Shown piece after piece: positions 10,334 through 22,300 of a DNA stretch of 64,000 nucleotides (positions within the stretch are counted from its first letter, which is position 1; every line of letters begins with the position of its first letter). The DNA is from Pomphorhynchus laevis (taxonomy: Eukaryota; Acanthocephala; Palaeacanthocephala; Echinorhynchida; Pomphorhynchidae), in assembly GCA_012934845.2 (NCBI GenBank), contig WNNJ02002419.1, positions 186,001 to 250,000 of the forward strand. Direction: 5' to 3'. The notes under the pieces were generated by a model that worked only from the letters and a program-made list of their open reading frames with translations, did no database searches and had not been told where the DNA came from. Both the position numbers and the translations under genes were made by a program.

Positions 10334-13300
10334 ATGTTAATCAAACTATCGCTTGTAACAACCGCGTTACTGTTGGTCATCAGCATTGGTGATGGTGTTA
10401 GAGTACCAAGAAGTAAGTTTTGTGATTGCTTTCTCAATTCTTAATTTAAATATTTTCCCTATTTCGTACTAGAGAAGAATTCTCTCGCAGGTGCTCTTAG
10501 GGTAAAAAATAATAATTAAATTAATTTGGTTTTATTAGTTCTATTCTTAATTTAAGCCAGATGACATCGACTATCTGGATTACGAAGAAGATGAGGTATG
10601 ATTTGCCCTGTTTTGTAAAAGAAATTAAGCATTAATATTTACCTAAAACGATTATTAAAATGATAATTATGTTCAATTGTTAGAAATTGGACTGGAATTG
10701 CTCTTTAAAATATAAAATATAAAATTTAATAATTACAATTTTTATTAATATATAATTAATTTTTAATAACTGAGTTTTCTTTAATAAGTTACTACTTTAA
10801 AAGACACCCAGCCACTTAAATATTTATATTTTACCACGAAAGTTTATTTTTAATTAGACTAGATTGGATTTACTTTTAATTAAATAGGGAAGACACATTT
10901 TGGAATAAAAATTTTCTTTTAATTTAAATCCTATTACTAAATAAAATAAATTAAAACTTTTTAAATATTTAGAACTCTCCCCATTAACAATCTTTAAAAA
11001 AGACTGTAGTTATATTTTTTTTCCAGTTTTTACTACTTAAAATTTCAATTTAGTTTTTACAAGTAACTTAAAAAGCTTGTGAAAGCATTTGAATTTTCTT
11101 CTCTGAAAATAGTATTTCAATTTCAAATAAATTTAAATTTCAGTAAATGTAAGTATAATATTATAAAATTATTAGTGTATATTACACTAATAATTATAAT
11201 TTTATGCATATAATTTTATGTACAACATAAAATTATATTTTAAAATAAATTAAATAATGCAAATTAAAAGCGATATCTCTACTAAGAATTATTTTGGACA
11301 ATTAATGTTACATCTGAAATATTAAAGTAGTATTGCTATTTTAACATGTTCTTATGAAATTAAAAAGTCATATATAACAATCTAAATATATAAAGTAAAT
11401 TCCTCATCCGTTTAACAATCATCATCAGCGTCGCGGCTGTAAGTAGAGCGTGCGCGATTACCATCAGCCGAACAACGATGATCAGCTCGCCACATAACGT
11501 CGTCAGCAAACATAACCGATTTTTGCGGTCGTTTCTTTCGTCCGTCGTGTTTAATGTAATATTCGTCACCAGTACCGCAGTTCTTCACCAGAGCGCACTT
11601 AAAAGAAAGCTTCTTATCGGCGTTGCTGCCGACAATAATAGATAGAAGAATAAACTGCATCGCTAATTCTACTGCATAGAAGTTCGCAAATTTGTCGCAG
11701 TTTGTTCACTGCTAGTTGCGCAATTCAGTGTTTGAGATTTTTGTAGCATAACGTCTACGACAGCGCCCTGTTCGCTTACTTGATCACTGCACTGCTCGTG
11801 CAATTGCTGGGAGTATATGTCATCGAAACCGAGCTTACTCTGCAAATCCTGAATATCGATAAGAAACGAATTCAGAACAATATGGTCCTTCTCGTCAACA
11901 TGATAAAAACTAGACGATTGAATTGAGTTGATTTTACGAAATGGTGTTTGAGTCAACAGGCTATTGGCTTTTGCTGGCTTATTCTGTTCCGTATCTGATG
12001 AATGTTGTTGAATATCGGTCTTACTAGTTCTACAAAGCGAAATGCTTTGTTTAGACCGATTATCATCGATCCGTTTCACTGATACCAACTTGTCAATTGC
12101 GGCAAAATCATTGTAGGTATAGCTATTAAAGCCACGTCTGCGATGTGGTTTCATGCGGCGTTTGCTGAGTGGCATCGCACCCCTGCCTCCTCTTTTATCA
12201 ATATTTTCTGATATTCGTTGCTGAGTAGTCGTTATCCAATTAGTTGAGCTAGCATGTACTTCCTTTAATTTAACCGTTGCTTTCATTAAATTTTCTTATT
12301 AGTGATGTCCTCCGAGTTATTTCCTGATGACGACCAATCAACGCACGTGTTTTATGGTCCAGTATTTGATGCTTGATCGTCGATGCTAATGTGGAATCTG
12401 TCGCGTTGCATTTTAAGTGAATGAGTTAAGGCTGTATGTAATGATAGGGGCTTCTACACGCTCTCTGAGGGATCATTTGTTGATGATCTTACCGTTATCC
12501 ACCCCTTTCGAAGGTTAAAAGCTTTGTTGCGAATCTGCTCAAGTAAATCGTTTTCAAATTTCTTGTCCCTAGGCGGCAATTTGTCCTTCTCTTGATTGCT
12601 AGTAGTTTCGTTTTCACTATCGAAATTGATCCTAATATTAGGTGGTAGAGGAATTTCGTTAATATGTTCGGGGTCATGTACAGATAATGATCGTTTTGAC
12701 TGATCGGGGTTAATTAAACTGTTCCGGGATCATTTAATTGTCTTATAATTCATTGACAATTTGCATGGTTCAAGGTATATAACTGAATATGGCGTTTCTC
12801 CGTCATTCAAAGATTTGGATTGAAATTTGTCGTAAACGGGTAACATGCCTTCAACATCATCTGAATCGTTATTTGCGCATCTGGAATATCGCGTAATAGG
12901 TGCATCACAGCATCGGTATGTAGACACATTTTTGTTGATACTGACACATTCTTGTTGAGACTTGCGTCTGGCTCGAATAGACGTTCCTCAGGTTCACATG
13001 TTTCCTGTTGGATGTGATCAAAGGCCAATATTGGAAGCCGATCGAGTGAAGCTAGCATGGCCTTGTGCGTTGTCCCCCATTAGTGCGATCAATATGCGCT
13101 GATATAATCGTGTGACCGTCATAGAGTATCCCATTCCGCTTGTACTGATCATATTGTTCCCAACCAACTTTATCACCATGTTTCCTTCGTCGTTCCATCC
13201 ACCAAAGGTCTCGAGATCAGCGGCTAAAAGCATGTACCCCGCATATTCGACTCTGTCCCTATATTTCCTATCCTTTACATTGACAGCGTACGACGTGGCA

Positions 13301-16300
13301 GCGGCGAGTTGTACGTTGGCGGCGGAATGACGGTATGCGGTTTGTTGGGGTGGGTGACTGCAAAGTCGACTGCAAAGGGAAGGTCCCCATAAAATGATTT
13401 TAATTAATTCTAATGATTTTAATTGCTGACAAAGAAAATAAATTTTTATTTATCGAATTTTTATTAATCAAATTCGTTTTCAATATTTAGGTGGCGCACA
13501 GGCTTACCATTTTTAAGAAACTAATTTAGAAAAAAGTAATTGTATAACATTAGTAAATTTTATAAGATTTAGTTAATTTTATAATATTGGTATACTAATA
13601 TTGGTATACTCCCAATATTAGTATACTACTAATATTGGTATACTACCAATATTGCTATACTACCAATATTGCTATACTACCAATATTGCTATACTACCAA
13701 TATTGCTATACTACCAATAATGCTCATATAAACCACTTATTATTATTTACATATCATCATGCTTATTGTCAGATTGTCATCATGTATTTGCCTTCTATTA
13801 TTATTCCATATGGACATTAATTAATTTGAATTCTTAGAATAACTCTAAGAATTAGAGCGAAAACGTTTACGAATTAAGTTACTTTCTTATTTATTGAATT
13901 TATCATGATGATTTAAATTTCAGCTCTAATATTCCTCATGATTCTAAAAATATTAGTTTCAAATCTTTTCACGATTAGCTGCTCGACTTTTATTATTGAA
14001 CTTTCTTAGTTGTAGAGTTATTGATATTAAATTGATTTGAGTTTTTAAAATAATGGTATAAATAATGTTTTTTTTGTTTAAATTGTATAAAAATGTTATA
14101 TAAAAAACTATACAATGTCACAAACTATACAATGTTATATAATGTTATGTAAATGATGTATACTGTTATTCGAATGTATAATATAATGATTAAAATAATC
14201 ATAATAATTTAGAATTACATTAAATTGCGTTATACTATACAGATAAATCAGATAGTTTATACAGATTGATTTTTTAAATTGTCACGAATACATTTTTGTA
14301 TTATTTTTGGAAATATTTGGCGATATTTCGTAATCAAATAAACACCTGAGACGAACGAATTTAATATATCAATTAATGAAATAGTTTGATGACTAATCAC
14401 TTTTAATAGGAAAGTATTGAAGTTGAATCGATAATATTAATTGGAATAAAAAATATTATTATATTCTTCATATATAATCTTTAAAACCGCAAGACTAAAG
14501 AATGTCCGTTCGTATGCTTTAATAATTAGCTAATTTTTTTTATTTTAGTTTGGTCCATGGCCGGAAACTCTAGAAGAGGAAAAAACAAAATCAACGGTAG
14601 ATGTTTGTTTGAAAAAATTTTAATTTTTGATTTGACGCATATAAATTATTCTTGCCATTAAGTATAAAAGATCTACCATATATTTTGTATAAAAAAAATT
14701 AATTTGTTTTATGATAACAAAAATTACAATCACCTTTTAAATTTCAATCAAGTAAAATGCACTGATAAATGCTTTAAGTTGTGATTTCGTACTTTTATCG
14801 AAAATTCTAATGGAGGTTTTACATTCAGCTCATAATATTATGTTTATCGAACGTCATTCCTTAAAGACTTCATACTATTTAAATTCATCTAAAACCCTAT
14901 TTCCTTATCTTTCAACTTTTTTTTATGAATTTTCATAGTTATTCCTGAAACTTGTTATGTTCTGCAAACATTTAGCTTCTTTCATTTATTTTCTTTAGCC
15001 TTTGTCCCGTTTGGTAGCGGGGTCGACTAGTTTTGAGCAAGTTATCCATTTAAGTCGATTGAGGGCTTGACCTGAGTGAAGTTTTTCACTCAATTATTAA
15101 CCGATCGAATAAGTGTTTCATAAATGATGGATTTAGAATTATTTTTATTTTTCAATCGCATTGGACACCAGTTGTCGGTCGACATTTATTCTAAGTTGCG
15201 TTAATACGCTCATTGATCTCGTGGGATAAGTCCTCGTGGGTTATTATGGCTTATTATTATAAGTTACTCGAGGGTCGATATATGAATTTCTCGGCACGGG
15301 GTAAAACGATACAATGAATGTCAATAATGCTAATTTCGTCCGCCTTTATTGTCATGTACTCCGTATTTGCTATATTTAACGTGAGCCCGTTTTGAGAGAG
15401 TCGATCGTACCATGTTTCCACAAATCGTTTAAGATCGTATTTATCTTCAGAAGCAAGGAAAACATCATCTGCATATAAGATTGTAAACGGGATCGTGTAC
15501 TGTGATATTGACTATGACGAGGACGAAAAGGAGTGGAGAAAGAGCGCTACACTATTAACTCCTATGGAGATTCTAAATGACTTCAAAATCTCAGTCACAC
15601 TTTATACTCTGTTTCTTTGATTTGCGTAAAGCGCTCGAACACACCGTACGAGTTTTCCCGGAGCTAAGTGTTGGCAAAGCACATGATAAATAAGTTCATG
15701 TGTTACTCGATCGAAGGCATTTTCCAGATCAATGAAAGCTTATAAAGTGGTATATGTTTCTCATGGTATTTCTCGAGAAGCAGCCGTGCAACATGGATAG
15801 CGTCAATCATTCGGCATCTCTTGACGAATCCAACTTGATTACGGATAAGATTTTCTTACGGATAAGATTTTCTGGTACATGTTCGTATATTTTTCATTGT
15901 ATGTGATAACAGCCTGATCGGTCGATTATTTGATCAATCAACTGGATTGCCTTTTCCTTTCCAGATTGAAACTGTCGTACAGTTTTGCCAATCCGTCGGA
16001 GTACTCTCTGCTTCGATAATTTTATTAAATGCCAGCAAGCCAGGGGGCTAGATTCCACATTAAGGCTTTTATAACTCCACTGTAATATCATCTGGAAGTG
16101 TTGCTTTGCCATCCTTTATCCTCCTTTATGCCTCGTTCACATTTTCTGTGTTGATGGGAAGTTCAGGGCTCCCTGGCGCTTGCTGAATCGGTGTGTTAAG
16201 AACCTCCTCCCTTGAGATTTCTTTAAAATATCGACGTCATTTTTATTTTTTTCTAAATTTTTATTTATTTTGCTTAAATTTGCCTTTAATTATTCAAATG

Positions 16301-19300
16301 AACAATTAAATCAGTCTGACTAATTAATAACAATTATTTAGCAGAAGAATATAAACTTACTAATAACTTTTCTAATAACTTGACTTATTATTTTTTTAAT
16401 AATAATTTATTATTAATTTAATACAATTTTCGGTTCCCTCAAATGAGCCTTTGTAAAATCCCGCTGTACTAAAATCATGGTATCACACCGTGCTATGAAT
16501 ACGGCGTGGTTAGTATGCCTGGTGAGTCATAAATTATTTCATTAGTTATAAAAGATGCAGCACGTGATAAGATTAAAGCTGTGAGTCATGCATTTAAAAA
16601 AGGATCATCTCTGGCTTTCTACTTTGCCAACTTAAGATGCAAGTTTTTAGGACGATACTGCTTAAATATAGTTTAAATAAATTTTTAATAATATTTGGTT
16701 GTTCTTTTATTTTGTAAAATTATATAAGAAAAAATCTATATCTATTATATAAATTTATTATATAAATTAATAAATAAATCAATTCACCAAACCTATTCTA
16801 CGTATTTAATATAATTATAAAATAAACAAAACATAATAATGCTAAATCAAAATTTAATAAATAAATAATAAAATTAATAATTGTTTTTAGATTTTCTATA
16901 ATTTAAATCAAGGTAAAATAAAAAATTGAAATTTAAAATAAAAGTCTATTTTTATGAATTGATTAATAAATAACAGACGTTGCATCAGAATAAGGATTAG
17001 AGATCATCAGGAGGAAGTTTGACTTTATATCAAGTTAATATAGATTAGATCATCTAATATGATATTATAATATATGATATCATATATTTCATCTGATATG
17101 AAATATATGTTTCGATATATTAATGATTAAATCAGCTAACTGAGTCTACGTATTGTTATATAATTATAAAATAAACAAAACATAATAATGCTAAATCAAA
17201 ATTTAATAATTAAATAATAAAATTAATAATTGTTTTTAGATTTTCTATAATTTAAATCAAGTTAAAAAATAAAAATAAAAAATAAAATTTAAAATAAACG
17301 TCATTTTTATGAATTGACTAATAAATAACAAACGTTGTATCAGAATAATAAGAATTACCTGGTCTTAAGCTTAAAAATAAGTCAGTTATAATTGGGCTAC
17401 TATTACCTCCCAATTATATTGTATTATATAGATGCCCCTACTTTAAAACAATTTTGATTTACAACATATTTAAGATATTAATATTCAAAATATTAAATTA
17501 ATTTTATCCAAATATTGATGGTTTAATTTTTGTTAGATAGGCGCTATAGTTATTATAACATATATATGTCTATCTTTTTCCGAGTATACGATTAATTAAT
17601 TTTACTAACGCTTCTTTAATATCTAATAAATCTAGATTTGTATAAAGCGTACTAAAATCGTATGCATTTATATTTTGAAAATTTATTGCTATTGTCTGTT
17701 CTACAAATTCTTTTGTACAATTAATACTGAAATACTGTTTTATACCAGTATTAATTTCGATTACCTTACAATATTTCTTAAAGTGTATTTTAATTACTTT
17801 AAGTATTTTATTCATATAAACAATAGAATTAAATATCCGCTTATCTCTCAGCTTCATGTTGTTAAAATGCCAAAGTTAATCAGATTATAGGCTGATTTAG
17901 TTATTATTTATGTTGCCAAAGCTTTCGCCGCGTTACGGCTTCATCAGTGGCTTATTGTATGTAGTTATAAGTAAAGAATCTGTTAAAGAGTAAAAAAATT
18001 CTTTACTTATAACTACATACAATAAGCCACTGACGAAGCCGTAACGCGGCGAAAGCTTTGCCAATATATAAAAACTAACTCGGCCTTTGATCTGATTTAC
18101 TTTCGCATTTTATTCATATAAATATAAAGTGATTTGAGTGTACATTTAAATACCTACATATAAACCTAGGTTTTATTGAATTTTTATGTAATTTTGGATT
18201 ATAATATAATATAGCTATAGTTTTATTATCTGATTCAATTTTTATACCGTTCTTATCCATTATAGAACAATGACTTGTAATAATTGTTTCTAAACTTTAA
18301 TCACTACATTCATATGTTGTGTTTATATTTAAATCATTATAATTAACTTCTTTCATAGTATATCATAATAAAGCGTTTTGCATATGAAGACAAAGTTATT
18401 ACTAGCTTTATCAATAGTTGTTATATAGTTATCCTTTAATTTAGTAAGTTCTTTATCCATATCTTTATTAATTTTATCTTTCCGTTTGTAATTGTTTGTT
18501 ATTTTCATTTTATCTTTAATTTCATCTAATATATATTCTTTCCAAATGTTTATCTTATATATATTCGAGCTTTCACTATTAATCAGCTTACTAAAGTAAT
18601 CATTTAAGTTATTATATGACAAATTGTAAATTTTATTTTTGTCGTTGTTATTATTTAATCTATATTTATACCCTTTTGATAGCAGCTTTCTTAATTCACA
18701 ATTTTCAATTAATTCTAGATTATGGGTGCATATATGTTCATTTATTTTATAAAACCTAAGACTTTTACAATTGCATTCTGTTTCCACTATGTTTCTAGTA
18801 TTATTGTTAATACCAAATTTTAATTTACAAATTTTCCGTAATTTTGCATAATTTTAGGAATTTATTTACTTAAATTTGATCTTATTATTTCTTTACTTTT
18901 ATATTCTGTAGTTCTTTGAATACATATATTTATATTATCGTTATAAATTTTATTATAGTTATTATATAACGAATTGTTCTTTTTTTGATAGCATTTTCCT
19001 TAATTCACTATTTTTGATTAATTCTAGATTATGAGTGCATATATGTACATTCATTTTATCAAAATTAAGACTTTTGGAATTTGCATTCTGTTTCTATAAT
19101 GTTTCTATAATATATCGTTACATATCTAATATTATCGTTACATACATTCTTTATTATAATTACAAATTTTTCGTCCTAATGGTGGTAGGAGTTTATACCT
19201 CATTTTAGGAATATATTTACTTAAATCTGACCCTATTATTTCTTTACTTTTAGAATTATTTAAACGTCCGGCAATTTTTATGTTATCTATACATTTATTA

Positions 19301-22300
19301 ATGAAGTTTATGGTTGATGTATATTTTCTATTTTTATTATTAACATTTATACTTGCACTTACGCGAATGACCACCAATGAGTGTTTAAGCTTATTACAAT
19401 TAATAACTATTTACAATAACTAATAATATCAACGATCAGGAATAGCTCATAAATATCACAACAACCAGACAATATACAGAGTTCAATGCCTAGAGATAAA
19501 CCATCAATTCCTAAATGTTGCAACTGCAATTCTGTTACACAGCATAATGTAACTACTTTTACTCATGTTGATACACTGAAAAGTGGTCATGTGGTTGAAT
19601 CCACTATTACTCGAAGTAACGTTACTGTATTGACTATGATCAGCAGTGAATCAATTAATATCAGAAGACATATCCAATACGTTACTGTATTGGATATGAT
19701 CAGCAGTGAATCAATTAATATCAGAAGATTTGCTGTATCGTCAGCACCAAATGATTATTACAGTACTGTGTTAAAATGGAAACCGAATCTGTTTACGTTA
19801 CCACAATGCTCTGCCAGTAAACAGTTTATCGAATGTCTTGTCTTGCGTCCTTCCATTTTGCGGTAGCTCGCGATCATCGTGCAAATGTAGACAAACTTAA
19901 AGAAGCAACAATCTTCTGTCAATGTGTTCTCCAGCGCATACCCACAAGAAAACTTGCACTGATTCGTAAATCCCTTGAACGTCGATTGTCTTTGTGGCGC
20001 CAATCCCTCTTCTCTTAGCTTTTCGACGAGGTCCACTTTCTGCAAAAAAGTTTAAATTGTGGCAAGCAAGAGTCCAAATTACCCGACTGGAAAAGCAATA
20101 TATAAGTCTATTGACTCACGGCAAATGCCCTGCTGGATCGTCGTTACTCTTGGAGGACAGTGCGTCAGGAATTTTATCATATGACACAATGATCGATAAT
20201 AAGACAGTTAGAGAGTTTCTTCAAGATTTACATCCTACTGGAGTACTCGCTCATCATGATACGTTGTTGAAATACCACTTAAGTAATACGGATTTACATC
20301 ACTCGATTCGATTCACCTCAATGGAGGAAGATCAAATAGTTATAGCTTGTAAACGAACTAACGGAGGTGCAGGATCAACTGAAATTGACTCAATATCCTC
20401 GCGTAATATGCTCACAAAATTCGGTAATAATTCCCTAAACCTCGCGAAATATTTGACTGAGCTAGTAATATGCATAGCAACTGAACCAATGACGTCCGGA
20501 TTTCTCGATGCATTTACTAGTTGCAGGTTAATCGCGATTAGCAGAAAGTCAGGAGGAATACGTCCTATAGATGTATGCGATGTCGCAAAGAGAATAATCT
20601 GCAAGACTTTACTGCAAGTAATAAAACAGGATTTATAAGACGCAGCAGGATTAGTTCAACTAGCGGCCTATCAAAAAGGTGGGCTTGAATACGCTGTTCA
20701 TTCAATTCGTCAAGTATTTAATGAATTAAATCAGCTAACTGAGTCTACGTATTTAATATAATTGTAAAATAAACAAAACATAATAATGCTAAATCAAAAT
20801 TTAATAATTAAATAAAAATATAATTGTTTTTAGATTTTCTATAATTTTAATCAAGTTAAAATAAAAAATTCAAATTTAAAATAAACGTCATTTTTATGAA
20901 TTGACTAATAAATAACAGACGTTGTATCAGAATAAGAATTAGAGGTCATCAGGAGGAACTGCTATGCTATCAGGTTTCGGCACCTTACTCCTCTAACCGA
21001 CATAGCATCGGGGCCAAATACATGCTAATGATGTATTTCTTCTGAAATAACTATCTCGTATCTTATTCTAATACAAAGTATATTATTTATTATCCATCCA
21101 TAAAAATTTGTCACTTAAGAGTTTAAATTTATTCTTTATATTATTGTGTTGATTTATATATTTTACTATTTTCTGCTTGATGTTATTTTTATAGTAACCT
21201 AGTTTAAAATATGTATCTATTAAATTATTTAAATGATTTTGAAGAAAGCCAATATCATTACATATTGTTGCAATTCTTAAAATTTCATTATTTAATGTAT
21301 TATATTTTATATTATATGGTATGCATGAATGCTCATGCAAAAATATGTTTCTTGTAAATTTAAATATGTCATCTTTACGATATAAATTAATAGTAGTTTT
21401 AGTTAATGTTAATTTAATGTTCATATCTAGATATACACCTTATTTATTATTAATCTTGGTTTTGTTAAGAATAAGGCTTTCTGGATAAATGTGCTCACTA
21501 ATTCAATAAAAATTATTAGAATTAAATACACATATATCATCAATGTATCGAAACATATATTTCATATATTTATATTGTTTAGATTTAATTTTTACACAGT
21601 TATGAACAAATTCATATTCTATAAAGCTTAAAAACAAGTCAGCTATAATTGGGCTACTATTACCACCCATTGGCACACCTTTTACTTGTCTAAATATAGA
21701 TGTCCCTACTTTTAAATAATTTTGATTTATCAAAATATTTAAGGATTCTATTAATTCAATTTTATCCATATATTTATATTTATTTGATGGTTTAATTTTT
21801 GTTAGATAGACGTTATAATTATTATATCACATATATGTATATCTTTTTCCGAATATAAGATTAATTAATTTTACTAACGCTTCTTTAGTATCTACCAAAC
21901 CTAGATTTGTATAAAGCGTACTAAAATCGTATGTATTTATATTTTGAAAATTTATTCCTTTTGTCTGTTCTAAAAATTCTTTTGTAGAATTAATACTGAA
22001 ATAGTGTTTTATACCAGTATTAATTTCGATTATCTTGCAATATTTTTTAAAGTGTGCTTTAATTACTTTAAGTATTTTATTCATATAGACAGAAAGTGGT
22101 TTTAATGTACATTTAAACGCACTACATATGAACCTAGGTTTTATTGGATTTTTATGTAATTTTGGATTCCAAAATAATATAGGTATAGTTTTATTATCTA
22201 ATTCAACCTTTATACCCTTTTTATCCATTTTAGAACAGTGATTTGTAATAATTGTTTCTAAACTCAACACACTACGTTCATATGTTGGATTTACATTTAA

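Larger units (their letters stand above)
17821..18106. mobile_element. 286-bp fold-back insertion with two hammerhead-like motifs, 16-bp TSD
   Basis: Comparison with the uninterrupted Naiad-like copy at 22060-22110 shows a clean insertion into the RT gene. The 16-bp sequence ATTTTATTCATATAAA flanks it perfectly (17805-17820 and 18107-18122). The insert consists of about 40 unique bp and then two inverted arms of about 115 bp (about 17865-17979 and 17998-18113) around an 18-nt loop. Each arm contains a hammerhead-like core, one on each strand pointing outward. No protein is encoded. This looks like a small non-autonomous retroelement derived from inverted terminal repeats of a Penelope-like or retrozyme-like parent. 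Confidence 0.75.
17129..19380 (-). mobile_element. Naiad-like Penelope element, decayed copy (N1)
   Basis: The terminal motif (tcagctaactgagtctacgt) starts at 17132 and the RT body follows on the minus strand. From the 5' side it shows [20 protein letters not shown] (19377-19138) and [20 protein letters not shown] with LSKGYKYRL (18787-18353). It then has the PLE marks [17 protein letters not shown] and [20 protein letters not shown] (17857-17570), and a decayed palm near 17400-17450. The thumb, present in the sister copy at 21083-21424, is deleted. The RT is split at 17821-18106 by a foreign insertion carrying hammerhead-like motifs. The N-terminal GIY-YIG domain is missing or beyond recognition. 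Many stops are present. Confidence 0.8.

Noticed and set aside
12303-12330. CTGATGA followed by CGACC, a candidate hammerhead start
   Set aside because: No stem II and no GAAA box follow within the needed distance.
20939-21010. The Naiad-like 3' region as a classical or permuted hammerhead (it contains CTGATGA and CCGAAACC)
   Set aside because: The order and an 11-nt gap between the helix and GAAA do not fit types I-III. It is described instead as a conserved pseudoknot-like structure.
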